Assembly (NCBI GenBank): GCA_963802765.1
Contig: CAWDJZ010000013.1
Span: 248,001 to 312,000, forward strand
Reading direction: 5' to 3'
Length of the DNA stretch: 64,000 nt
Source: Gaiellasilicea sp963802765
GTDB lineage: Bacteria > Actinomycetota > Thermoleophilia > Gaiellales > Gaiellaceae
In this document: positions 11,317 through 19,947 of the stretch, piece by piece
Layout of the letters: each line of letters begins with the position of its first letter
Numbering within the stretch: position 1 is the first letter of the stretch
The notes under the pieces: model-generated
Told to the model about the DNA's origin: nothing
The model's input: the letters and a program-made list of their open reading frames with translations, nothing else
The model's database searches: none
Translations under genes and position numbers: made by a program

Positions 11317-11449
11317 CCGAGTCGGGCGAACGCTACCAAGCTTGCAACGGACGCACGAAGAGAGGTGCAAGCGTTGGAGCCAAGCGTCACGAGGGTGTTA
11401 CAAAGTCGGCCTCTCGGGGGTCGCCGAGGACACTGCTACCATCCTCCGC
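11317..11449. promoter_or_regulatory. Divergent promoter region between nuoA and the Fe-S carrier gene
   Basis: This 133-bp gap must drive the nuo operon leftwards and the A-type carrier gene rightwards. On the plus strand TACCAT at 11437-11442 ends 7 nt before the ATG at 11450, which fits a leaderless -10 box. On the minus strand TAGCGT (11330-11335) is 13 nt before the nuoA ATG. An inverted repeat lies between, with GCTTGCA at 11340-11346 and TGCAAGC at 11366-11372 separated by 19 nt. It could be an operator, which is inference only. Confidence 0.5.
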
Positions 11450-11869
11450 ATGGAGATCGTCGAGCGCCCTGACACCCTCGTCTCGCTGACCCCGGTCGCA
11501 GCGGACAAGATCCGCGAGCTGATGGCCGAGGACCCCGAAGGCGAGACCTCGGTCCTGCGCGTCGCCATCCAGGGCGGCGGATGCTCGGGGTTCCAGTACG
11601 GGCTCGGCTTCGACTCGGGCCCGGTCGAAGACGACGAGACGCTCGAGCAGCACGGCGTCACGATCGTCGTCGATCCCTACAGCGCGCCCTACCTGAAGGG
11701 TGCGACGATCGACTTCCTGAACGGCCTCGAGGAGTCCGGGTTCAAGATCGACAACCCGAACGCCCAGGCCTCGTGCGGCTGCGGCCACTCGTTCACGGTT
11801 GAGGAAGCTGCAGCCGAGGACACCACCGCCCACGCGGGCGGCGGCTGCGGCTCAGGCTGCTCGCACTAG
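11450..11869 (+). CDS. erpA: A-type iron-sulfur carrier (IscA/ErpA family) with Cys-rich tail
   Basis: A 139-residue HesB/IscA-family protein that delivers Fe-S clusters to client enzymes. The three cluster cysteines are in GGGCSGFQYGLGFD (about residues 44-57) and ASCGCGHSF (about 108-116). After the normal domain end there is an extra tail of about 23 residues, EEAAAEDTTAHAGGGCGSGC followed by SH, with two more cysteines. I chose the ATG at 11450 because a -10-like TACCAT ends 7 nt upstream and homology begins there; the open frame extends further upstream without support. It is divergent from the nuo operon, whose many Fe-S clusters are likely clients. Assignment to ErpA rather than another A-type carrier is uncertain. 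Confidence 0.88.
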   Translation: MEIVERPDTLVSLTPVAADKIRELMAEDPEGETSVLRVAIQGGGCSGFQYGLGFDSGPVEDDETLEQHGVTIVVDPYSAPYLKGATIDFLNGLEESGFKIDNPNAQASCGCGHSFTVEEAAAEDTTAHAGGGCGSGCSH

Positions 11870-11874
11870 CCGAG

Positions 11875-11880
11875 TAGCAT
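11875..11880 (+). promoter_or_regulatory. -10 box of fprA, leaderless type
   Basis: TAGCAT lies 6 nt before the fprA ATG and just after the upstream stop codon. This spacing would place the transcript start at or next to the start codon. Confidence 0.5.
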
Positions 11881-11886
11881 CGCCCG

Positions 11887-13212
11887 ATGAGTCTCCGGGT
11901 CGCAGTGGTCGGCTCCGGCCCGGCCGGCTTCTACGCGGCCGCGGCACTGCTCGCGAGCGACATCGAGATCGAGGTCGACATGATCGAGCGGCTGCCGACG
12001 CCGTGGGGGCTCGTCCGACTCGGCGTCGCGCCGGACCATCCGAACATCAAGGCCGTCTCCCGCGCGTTCGAGAAGACCGCCGCGCAGCCGGGCTTCCGCT
12101 TCTTCGGCAACGTCGAGGTCGGTAGGGACGTGACCCACGAGGAGCTCCGACAGCTCTACAACGCTGTCGTCTACTCCGTCGGCGCCCAGACCGACCGGCA
12201 GCTTGGTATCCCGGGCGAGGACCTGCCGGGTTCCTGGGCGGCGACCGAGTTCGTCGCCTGGTACAACGGCCATCCCGACTATCAGCATCTGACCTTCGAC
12301 CTCTCCGGCGATCGCGCGGTCGTGATCGGGAACGGCAACGTCGCGCTCGACGTCGCGCGGATGCTGGCGCTCACACCGGAGGAGCTGGCGCCGACGGACA
12401 CGACCGACGCCGCGATCGACGCGATCAACGAGGCGGGCGTGCGCGAGATCCTCGTCGTCGGGCGGCGCGGGCCGGTGCAGGCGGCGTGGACGCCGGTCGA
12501 GGTGGGCGAGCTCGGCGATCTCGAGGGAGCGGACGTGCTCGTCGATCCGGCCGAGCTCGAGCTCGACGAGGCAAGCGAGGCCGAGCTGGCGGCGGCGCCC
12601 CCGACGGTGCGCCGGAACGTCGAGCACCTGCGCGAGTACGCCACCCGCACGCCCGCGGGGAAGCCGCGCGCGATCCGACTGCGCTTCTTCGCCTCGCCGG
12701 TCGCGATCCTCGGCGAGGAGAAGGTGGAGGGCATCGAGCTCGTCCGCAACGAGCTCGTGGACGGGCGCGCGGTCGCCACCGACGAGCGCGAGACGATCCC
12801 GTGCGGCATCGTCTTCCGCAGCGTCGGCTACCAGGGCGTCGCGCTCCCGGGTGTGCCCTTCGACGAGCGCTCGCAGACGATTCCGAACGAGGGCGGCCGC
12901 GTCGAGCCGGGCCTCTACGCCGCCGGCTGGATCAAGCGCGGCCCGAGCGGCGTCATCGGAACGAACAAGAAGGATGCGACCGAGACGGTCGCGCTCCTGC
13001 TCGAGGACGCGCGCGCCGGCCGCCTTCCTCCCCGAGCGGACGGCACGCTCGAGGCCTTCCTCGAGGAGCGCGGCGTCGAGGCCGTCCTCTACGCGGGCTG
13101 GGAGGCGATCGACACCGCAGAGCGGGCCGCCGGCGAGCCGCATGGACGGCCGCGAATCAAGCTCGCCACCTGGGACGACCTGTTGGCGGCCGCCAAGGCC
13201 GCCGCGACGTAG
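11887..13212 (+). CDS. fprA: Ferredoxin/flavodoxin-NADP+ reductase, FprA type
   Basis: A 441-residue FAD- and NADP-binding reductase of the adrenodoxin-reductase family, as in mycobacterial FprA. The FAD motif VGSGPAGFYAAAAL is at residues 8-21, the NADP site VVIGNGNVALDVARML at about 146-161, and the C-terminal FAD contact AGWIKRGPSGVIGTNKKDAT at about 346-365. The frame is intact and full length. It exchanges electrons between NADPH and ferredoxin, and could serve Fe-S assembly or P450-type partners. It follows the Fe-S carrier gene by 17 bp but appears to have its own leaderless promoter. Confidence 0.94.
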   Translation: MSLRVAVVGSGPAGFYAAAALLASDIEIEVDMIERLPTPWGLVRLGVAPDHPNIKAVSRAFEKTAAQPGFRFFGNVEVGRDVTHEELRQLYNAVVYSVGAQTDRQLGIPGEDLPGSWAATEFVAWYNGHPDYQHLTFDLSGDRAVVIGNGNVALDVARMLALTPEELAPTDTTDAAIDAINEAGVREILVVGRRGPVQAAWTPVEVGELGDLEGADVLVDPAELELDEASEAELAAAPPTVRRNVEHLREYATRTPAGKPRAIRLRFFASPVAILGEEKVEGIELVRNELVDGRAVATDERETIPCGIVFRSVGYQGVALPGVPFDERSQTIPNEGGRVEPGLYAAGWIKRGPSGVIGTNKKDATETVALLLEDARAGRLPPRADGTLEAFLEERGVEAVLYAGWEAIDTAERAAGEPHGRPRIKLATWDDLLAAAKAAAT

Positions 13213-13290
13213 GAGGGCTCGAGCCGCTCCGTCCGGCTCGCGGCTCATCCTCTCTGCGCAGGGTCAACTCAGCGCAAGGAGACGGCCGCA

Positions 13291-14758
13291 ATGGACGAGA
13301 CCGCGCGGCGTGGGCCGCGGGCCCGAGAGAGCTTCCTCGAGCGTCGCTTCCGCTTCTCGGCGAACGGGACGACGCTCGCCCGCGACACGATGGCCGGCGT
13401 GACGACCTTCGTCGTCATGTCGTACATCATCTTCGTGAACCCCCAGATCCTCAGCTTCGCGGGGATCGAAGGGTTGAGCGAGATCGGCCTGCCCTTCAAC
13501 CAGGTGCTGGCCGTCACCTGCCTCGTCGCGGGCGTGATGACGATCCTAATGGGGCTCTACACGAACCGGGCCTTCGCGATCGCCCCCGGCCTGGGCCTGA
13601 ACGCCGTCGTGGCCTTCGGCCTCGTCGCCGGAGAAGGTCTCTCGTTCCCCGCCGCGATGGGGCTCATCGTCGTGGAGGGCATCGCGGTCACGATCCTCGT
13701 CCTCTCGGGCATGCGCGAGCGGATCATGGACGCGATCCCGCTCGACCTGAAGAAGGCGATCGCGATCGGCATCGGCCTGTTCATTGCCTTCATCGGGCTC
13801 GTCAACTCGGGGATCGTCGTGCAGGGCACCCCAGTCGTCGACCTCGCGCGGCTGACCACGTGGCCCGCGTTCGTCACTTTCGTCGGGCTGATGTTGACGA
13901 TCGCGCTGCGCGCGCGAGGCGTCCGCGGCGACCTCTTGATCGGGATCATCGCAACGACGATCCTGGCCACGATCATCAACGAGGCCTCCGACAACGACGC
14001 CGGCTTCACCTCCGGCGCCTCCTGGCCCAGCGACGTCTACGAGACGCCCGATCTGGCGCTGCTCGGCGAAGTTCAACTTCGACGCATTCACCGAGCTCGC
14101 GTTCATCTCCGCCATCGTCTGGGCCTTCTCGCTCTTCCTCGCCGACTTCTTCGACACGATGGGCACCCTCGTCGGAGTCGGCAAGCCAGCCGGCTACTTG
14201 GACGAGGAGGGCCGGCTGCCGGAGATCCGCAAGCCGCTGCTCGTCGACTCGCTCGCTGCAGTCGCGGGCGGGGCCGCCTCGTCCTCGTCTGCGACGACCT
14301 ACATCGAATCGGCGTCGGGTGTCGGTGTCGGCGGACGGACGGGCTGGGTCGCCGTCGTCTGCGGCGCGCTCTTCTTCCCCTTCATGTTCTTCGCCCCGAT
14401 CATCGGAATGGTGCCTCCGCAGGCGACGGCGCCCGCGCTGATCATCGTCGGCTTCCTGATGATGACCGCGCTGACCGAGGCAGAGGAGGACGCCGAGGGC
14501 CGGCAGGACGGGCGCAAGCTGGCGGGGATCGACTTCACCGACGTCGGGATCGGCATCGCCGCCGCGCTGACGATCATGTTCATGCCGTTCACGTTCTCGA
14601 TCACGGACGGCATCGGGATGGGCTTCCTGGCCTTCGTGACCGCCCGCGCCGCCCAGGGGCGCGCGAGGGAGGTCCACCCGTTCATGTGGCTCGCGTCGGC
14701 CGCCTTCCTCCTCTACTTCCTCGTGCCGTTCCTCCAGGACACGTTCGACTGGATCTGA
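13291..14758 (+). CDS. NCS2/AzgA-type purine permease, one frameshift
   Basis: A membrane permease of about 488 residues, closest by motif to the AzgA-like guanine/hypoxanthine transporters. The substrate-site signature AIAPGLGLNAVVAFGL is at about residues 95-110, and a second re-entrant motif appears as SSATTYIESASGVGVGGRTG. Twelve to fourteen hydrophobic segments are evident. One extra G near 14067 (GGC GAAG in place of GGC AAG) breaks the frame; before it the protein reads YETPDLALLG and after it KFNFDAFTELAFISAIVWAF. The gene starts 78 bp after fprA. Substrate is inferred from family only. Confidence 0.9.
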
Positions 14759-14787
14759 GCACCCTCCGGACACCGCCGGCGGCAGCG

Positions 14788-14793
14788 TAGGGT
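14788..14793 (+). promoter_or_regulatory. -10 box of the amidase gene, leaderless type
   Basis: TAGGGT ends 6 nt before the GTG at 14800. The same spacing recurs at several other genes in this window and supports that start codon. Confidence 0.4.
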
Positions 14794-14799
14794 GGCGGC

Positions 14800-16192
14800 G
14801 TGGACGAGCTGGCGTTCCTCCCCGCAAGCGAACAGGCCAGGCTCGTACGGGAACGCGAGGTCTCCCCGGTCGACCTCGTCGAGACCTACCTCGAGCGCAT
14901 CGAGCGGCTCGACCCGGCCCTCGGCGCCTACGTCACCGTCCGCGGCGAGGAGGCGCTCGCCGAAGCCAGGCGAAGGAGGCCGAACCGCCGACGGCGGCGT
15001 TCCACGGCGTGCCGATCTCGCTCAAAGACCTCGACACGACCGCCGGGATCCGGACGACGTTCTCCTGCGAGGCCTACGCGGCCAACGTGCCCGACTTCGA
15101 CCTGGCACACATCGCCCGGCTGAAAGCAGCCGGCTTCGTCGTCCTCGGCAAGACGAACACCCCCGAGTTCGGGACGACCGCGTTCACCGACTCGGCGTTG
15201 AACGGCCCCTGCAGGACGCCGTGGGACCTGTCGCGGAACGCCGGCGGCTCGAGCGGCGGCGCCGGAGCGGCACTCGCAGCCGGCCTCTGCCCGATCGCGC
15301 AGGGCTCGGACGGCGGTGGCTCGATCCGCATCCCTGCCTCCTGCTGCGGCGTCCTCGGCTTCAAGCCGTCGCGCGGCCGGATCTCGAACGCGCCGTTCGT
15401 GCCGGGGATCGGGCTCGGCACGATCGGCGCCGCTCGCGCGGACGACCGCCGACGCCGCGGCATACCTCGACGTCGTGTGCGGCTACGAGTGGGGCGACCT
15501 GTTCCCGGCGCCCCCGCCCGAGCGGCCGTTCGCCGAGGAGGTGGGAGCGGACCCGGGAAGCTGCGCGTCGCCGTGACGACCGAGCCGCCTGTGGACACGC
15601 CCGTCGACGGGGCCTGCATCGCCGCGGCGCACGAAGCGGCCGAGCTGCTCGCCTCGCTCGGCCACGAAGTCGGGAAGCGGCACCCGACTGGGGCGGCGAC
15701 GGGCTTGATGGACGACTTCAAGGTCGATCTGGCAGACCGTCCCGACGCTCTACCCGATCTCCGACCCAACCGTGCTCAGCCCGCTCAACCAGGCGTTCCT
15801 CCCGGTGCGGTCGAGACGCCGAGCGCCGTCTACACCGCGAGCGCTCACCCGACTGCAGCTCCGCGCGCGGAAGCTCGTCCCGTTCTGGGCCGAGCACGAC
15901 CTGCTGCTCACACCGACGCTCGCAATGCCGCCCGGTGCCGGTGGGCTGGGACACGGAGCCCGACGATCCGTGGGAGCAGTTCGACCGGGCCGTCAGCTTC
16001 ACGCCGTTCACGGCCGCCTTCAACGTCACGGGCAGCCGGCGGTCTCGGTGCCGCTGCACTGGACCGACGACGGGCTGCCGATCGGCGTCCAGCTCGTCGG
16101 CCCGCCGCTCGGCGACGCTCTCCTCCTCCGGGTCTCGCGCGCAGCTCGAAGCGGCGCGCCCGTGGGCCGACCGCCGCCCACCGCACTCGTAG
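14800..16192 (+). CDS. Amidase signature family hydrolase, many frameshifts
   Basis: A hydrolase of about 460 residues in the amidase signature family, with a Ser-cisSer-Lys triad. The lysine is in GVPISLKDLDTTAG, the cis-serine in NAGGSSGGAGAALAAG and the nucleophilic serine region is GSDGGGSIRIPASC. The C-terminal part resumes as FWAEHDLLLTPTLAMPPGA, FTPFTAAFNVTG and PLHWTDDGLPIGVQLVGPPL, ending AQLEAARPWADRRPPHS. At least seven frame changes occur (near 14970, 15438, 15555, 15738, 15940, 16035 and 16140). The natural substrate cannot be told; members act on aryl amides, nylon oligomers, indoleacetamide or Glu-tRNA. It is not gatA, since gatB and gatC are absent. Confidence 0.85.
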
Positions 16193-16226
16193 GCAAGAGC
16201 GTCCGGGTTACGCAAGGTGCGGCGGC

Positions 16227-16272
16227 AAAAAAAGGACGTCCGGGACGGTGATACCGCTCCGCGAACGTCCTT
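16227..16272 (-). terminator. Rho-independent terminator for the heme/SAM-hydrolase operon
   Basis: On the minus strand AAGGACGT (16265-16272) pairs with ACGTCCTT (16232-16239), an inner stem of ACCG/CGGT extends the hairpin, and the strand ends in a run of seven T (16227-16233). It sits about 40 bp beyond the SAM hydrolase stop codon. The 5' A-run on the plus strand could let it also act on the amidase transcript. Confidence 0.8.
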
Positions 16273-16283
16273 GTGCACGGGAG

Positions 16284-16312
16284 ACTTGCAGACCCCCGCG
16301 CCGCCTGCAAGT
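16284..16312. repeat. Perfect 8-bp inverted repeat at the 3' end of the SAM hydrolase gene
   Basis: ACTTGCAG (16284-16291) and CTGCAAGT (16305-16312) form a hairpin with a 13-nt GC-rich loop, touching the stop codon of the minus-strand gene. It has no T-run, so it may protect or trim the mRNA 3' end upstream of the true terminator. Confidence 0.5.
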
Positions 16313-17119
16313 CAGATCCGGCCGACGTTGATCCGGAGCGACTGCCCGGCGCGGGCGTGCAGCATGTCGGCCGGCAGAGCCGTTCCTGATCGCGACCGAC
16401 ATGTTCCGGTAGCTGTCCTCGTAGAGCATGATGTCGCCCGGCCGCGCATCGGCGAACGTCCGCGCGGCGACGGCGTAGTAACGCTCCCCGCCGAGCTCGA
16501 GCTCGACCTGCGTGCCCGGCACGATGCCGGTCTCGGACGGCGTGCTCGCGCGTCACGTTGAGCGCGACGTTGCCGAAGGAGTCGACGTAGAGGACGGTCG
16601 CGGCGATCCGGTCGGAGCGAAGCTCCGGCTGCGGCAGGTCGAGCCGGACGAGCGCGTCGACCGCGATGCGGAGGGCCGAGCTCCTCGATCGCGACGCCGC
16701 GCGAGAGATGGGCGGCCGCGGGCGCGAACAGGTCGCGGCCGTGGAACGTGCGCGAGATCGAGTCGAGCGCGTATTCGGGGTTCGACGAGCTCGTGCGCGG
16801 CCTCGATCCCGGCGCGCTCGGCGGCCGGAATGAGGAGGCCGTTGTCGGGGCCGACGAAGAACCGCCCGTCCTTGTCGCGGAGCGCCAGCGCGCGGCGGCT
16901 GCCGCCGACGCCCGGGTCGACGACGGCGAGGTGGACGCCGACCGGCATGTACGGGAGCGTGTTCGCGAGCACGAGCGCTCCCTGCAGCACCTGCTGCGGC
17001 GGGATCCCGTGCGTCACGTCGATGATCTCCGCGTCCGGCGCGATCCGCTTGATCACGCCGTGGCAGGTGCCGACGAAGTCGTCCTGGAGCCCGAAGTCGC
17101 TCAGGAAGGTGACGAACAC
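16312..17119 (-). CDS. SAM hydroxide adenosyltransferase (DUF62 family), frameshifted
   Basis: A DUF62-family enzyme that hydrolyses S-adenosylmethionine to adenosine and methionine (characterised in archaea and bacteria). The N-terminal domain is clear: FVTFLSDFGLQDDFVGTCHG with the catalytic Asp, IIDVTHGIPPQQVLQGALVL, and HLAVVDPGVGGSRRALA, then FVGPDNGLL. The C-terminal barrel includes VLYVDSFGNVALNVTRE and ELGGERYYAVAARTFAD. Four frame changes are visible, near 16780, 16690, 16540 and 16375. The GTG at 17117-17119 lies inside the 3' end of hemD. It is the last gene of the heme operon, before a strong terminator. Why a SAM-destroying enzyme is here is unknown. Confidence 0.86.
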
Positions 17120-17746
17120 GCGCGAGAGGTTATCGCCGCGAGGAGCCCCTCGAGGTCGTGCGTCGCCGCTTCGGCGACGACCTCGACGCCCACGCTCGCG
17201 CGCGGCCGCGGTCGTCTGCGGGCCGATGCTGACGGCCGGCAGGGGCGACGCCGAGCCGGCCGAAGGCCCGCGCCGCGGAGGCGGACGCGAGCACGACGAG
17301 GTCGCCGGCGGGGGGCTCGGCGGCGTCGAGCTCGACGCGTCCGGTAGAGCGGCACGAACGTCGCGCCGAGCTCGTCGACGAGCAGCCGCCGCGCCCCCTC
17401 CGCGCCGGCGAAGAGCACGCGGCCGGCAGGCCGCGGCAGCTCCGCGAGCAGGCCCTCCTGGGTCGAGACCGCCGGCGACGAGGTCGGCGCCTCCGAAGGC
17501 GTCGGCGGTGGCAGATCCGATCGCCGCGACGCGTCTCGGCGAGCCCGCCATGCGCCGCCGCAGCTCGCGGGCGCCGTTCACGCTCGTGACGACGACCCAG
17601 TCGTAGCCGGAGACGTCGACGGGATCGTCGCCGAGTCGGCTCGACCTCGATCAGCGGGCAGTGCGACGACCTCGTGGCCGAGCGCCTCCAGGCCGCGCGG
17701 CGAGCTCTCCCTCCTGGCCGCGCGGCCGCGTGACGACGACCTTCAC
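17101..17746 (-). CDS. hemD: Uroporphyrinogen-III synthase, frameshifted
   Basis: HemD closes and inverts ring D of hydroxymethylbilane to give uroporphyrinogen III. Sequence similarity in this family is low, so the call rests on position directly after hemC and on fragments: the N-terminus MKVVVTRPRGQEGEL is typical, and later pieces such as VAAIGSATADAFGG and AAITSR near the C-terminus fit the two-domain fold. The GTG at 17744-17746 overlaps the hemC stop as GTGA. At least four frame changes scatter the protein over all three minus frames. The stop shown overlaps the SAM hydrolase start by 19 bp. Confidence 0.82.
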
Positions 17747-17752
17747 GTGAAG
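17741..17752. promoter_or_regulatory. parS-like palindrome on the hemC stop codon
   Basis: CTTCACGTGAAG is a perfect 12-bp palindrome containing TTCACGTGAA, the core of the bacterial parS site (consensus TGTTTCACGTGAAACA). The outer bases do not match. It covers the hemC stop and the hemD GTG. parA and parB lie about 26 kb away. Confidence 0.35.
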
Positions 17753-18572
17753 CGAACGGCGAGCAGCTCCCGCGCGACCGTCTCCGGGTCGTCTCCGCTG
17801 CGGCGCTCGATCCAGGCGCCGTCCTCGTCGGCGACGAGCGCGGTCAGGCGCGTCGCCGTCGTGGTGCGCCGCGACCGGCGCGAGGCAGCCGCCGCCGATC
17901 AGCGCGACGCAGCGCCGCTCGGCCTCGACGCGACGCCGCGTCTCGGCGTCGTCGGCCGCGGCGACGAGCTCCTCCTCGCCGGCGCGAACCTGCAGCGCGA
18001 GCGCTCCCTGGCCCGCCTCGGGCAGCAGCTCGGCCGGGTCGAAGCGGCGACCGATCTCGGCGCGCGAGACCGAGCCGGTCGAGCCCGCACGCCGCGAGCA
18101 CGACCGCGTCGAGCCCTCGCTCGCCGCGCTTGCGCAGCCGCGTGTCGATGTTGCCGCGCAGCGGCTCGATCGAGAGCGACGGCTCGAGCGCCAGCAGCTG
18201 CGCGCGCCGGCGGATCGAGGCCGTGCCGATCCGCATTCCCGGCCGAAGCGCGTCGGCGCCGCAGAGCGCGTCGCGCGGATCCTCGCGCGGCGGGTAGGCG
18301 CCGACGGCGAGGCCCTCCGTGTCCGTCGAGGTCATGTCCTTGGCCGAGTGCACGGCGACGTCGATCCGGCCCGCGAGCAGCGCCTCCTCGAGCTCCTTGA
18401 CGAAGACGCCGCGGGCGCCGATCTGGCCGAACGGCTTCGTGCGGTCGCGGTCGCCCGCCGTCGTGATCGGCACGAGCGCGATCTCGATCCCGGGCTCGCG
18501 CAGCCGCTCCGCGGCCTGCTCCGCCTGGGTGAGCGCGAGCCTACTGCCGCGGGAACCGACGCGGATGAGCAC
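17743..18572 (-). CDS. hemC: Porphobilinogen deaminase (hydroxymethylbilane synthase), frameshifted
   Basis: HemC joins four porphobilinogens into hydroxymethylbilane. The GTG at 18570-18572 opens MLIRVGSRGSRLALTQAEQA. The substrate-binding motif HSAKDMTSTD and the arginine-rich PLRGNIDTRLRKRGERGLDA are present, and the cysteine for the dipyrromethane cofactor lies in IGGGCLAPVAA. The main frame shift near 18075 separates LAACGLDRLGL from ALARIGRRFDPAELLPEAGQ. The third domain after the cofactor cysteine looks shorter than in most homologues, giving about 276 residues. The gene overlaps the hemA 3' end by about 32 bp and hemD by GTGA. Confidence 0.92.
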
Positions 18573-19947
18573 AGCTTCGCCGCGAGACGGGCCTCGACTC
18601 GCCGCAGCCCCGCGCTCCGCTCGGGTGGGTGCTCGGCCGGATGCGCACGAACGCGGTCGGCGCCTGCAGCGGCAGCGGCCGCGACGACGTGAACCGGGTC
18701 GTCATCGCCGCTCGCTCCTCCTCCAGGCCGAACAGGTGCCTCACGACGTCAGCATAGACCACGCCGTCGGCTGCCGCGGCTGCCTCCTTCATGCGAATCG
18801 TGGGCAGGTGCAGGAGCTTTGCCAGGATCTGCGAGGTGACCGACTCGACGTGCTCGGCGCTCGCGCTCGGAGAGGCGCGCCGCCCGCCTTGGCGAGCTCG
18901 CGTCGCGGATCTCCTCGGCGAGCGCGCGCAGCGAGGCGATCGTCGGCACGACGTCGAGCGAGGCCTGCCACTCGCGGAAGCGCTCGGCCTCCTCGGCGAC
19001 GAGCTGCTCGGCCCGCGCCGCCTCGCCGCGACGGCCCGAGAGCGTCTCCGCGACCACCGCCTCGAGGTCGTCGACGTCGTAGAGGAAGCAGCCGTCGAGC
19101 TCGTTGATCGCCGGGTCGAGGTCGCGCGGCACGGCGAGGTCGACGAGCAGCAGCGGCCGGCCCTTGCGGGCGCGCAGCGACGCGGCGACCGTCGTCGCGG
19201 CGAGAGGACGAGCCCGGACGCGCTCGTCGAGGAGACGACGACGTCGGCGTGCGCCAGCTCGGCCGCGACCGCGTCGAGCGCGAGCGCCCGCGCGCCGAGC
19301 CGCCGCGCGAGCTCCTCGCCGTGCTCGAGCGTCCGGTTCGCGACCGACGGCGATCTCCGCGCCGCGCGAGACGAGGTTGCGCGCGGCCGACTCGCTCGTC
19401 TTCCCGGCGCCGAGGAGCAGGACGCGGCGGCCGTCGAGCTCGCCGAACACCTGCTGCGCGAGCGCGGCGGCCGCCGCGGGCACGGAGGCGGGGCTCTCGG
19501 CGATCGCCGTCTCGATCCGCACGCGCCGTCCGGCGTGCAGCGCCTGGCGGAAGAGGCGGTCGAGGAACGGCCCGGCCGCGCCGGCCTCGAACGCGCGTCC
19601 GCACCTGCCCGAGGATCTCGCCCTCGCCGGGCACGAGCGAGTCGAGCCCGCCGGCGACGCGGAAGAGGTGCAGCGCCGCCGCCTCGTCGCGCAGCCGGTA
19701 GAGCGCCGGCGGCGAGCTCGGCGGCGCGGTCGCCGGCGAGCTCGGTGAGCGTCGCCACCGCCTGCTCCTCCGCGTGCTCCGTCCCGCGCGAGGTAGAGCT
19801 CCGTGCGGTTGCACGTCGAGAGCACGACGGCCTCGCCGCTCGAGCCGGCCGGCGCAGCTCGCGGCAGGCGTCGAGGTCGAGCGCCACCCGCTCGCGCAGC
19901 TCGATCGGAGCGCGGTGGTGCGAGACGCCGACGAGCGTGAGCTTCAT
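18541..19947 (-). CDS. hemA: Glutamyl-tRNA reductase, heavily frameshifted
   Basis: HemA reduces glutamyl-tRNA to glutamate semialdehyde, the first step of the C5 heme pathway. The start MKLTLVGVSHHRAPIELRER is typical, followed by VVLSTCNRTELYLA with the catalytic cysteine, SLVPGEGEILGQVR, the NADPH site VLLLGAGKTSESAARNLVSR and the dimerisation helix near LLVDLAVPRDLDPAINELDG. The end reads LLHLPTIRMKEAAAAADG then VRHLFGLEEERAA. About eight frame changes spread the protein across three frames. The ATG overlaps the HemX-like stop as ATGA. With hemC and hemD it marks the tRNA-dependent route. Confidence 0.92.
   Translation of the reverse strand: MKLTLVGVSHHRAPIELRERVALDLDACRELRRPARAARPSCSRRATARSSTSRGTEHAEEQAVATLTELAGDRAAELAAGALPAARRGGGAAPLPRRRRARLARARRGRDPRAGADARSRPARPGRSSTASSARRCTPDGACGSRRRSPRAPPPCPRRPPRSRSRCSASSTAAASCSSAPGRRASRPRATSSRAARRSPSVANRTLEHGEELARRLGARALALDAVAAELAHADVVVSSTSASGLVLSPRRRSPRRCAPARAGRCCSSTSPCRATSTRRSTSSTAASSTTSTTSRRWSRRRSRAVAARRRGPSSSSPRRPSASASGRPRSTSCRRSPRCARSPRRSATRARQGGRRASPSASAEHVESVTSQILAKLLHLPTIRMKEAAAAADGVVYADVVRHLFGLEEERAAMTTRFTSSRPLPLQAPTAFVRIRPSTHPSGARGCGESRPVSRRSCAHPRRFPRQ

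Noticed and set aside
14800..16192. GatA subunit of Glu-tRNA(Gln) amidotransferase
   Set aside because: The amidase triad fits the whole family, and gatB and gatC are not adjacent; the C-terminal motifs look like stand-alone amidases.
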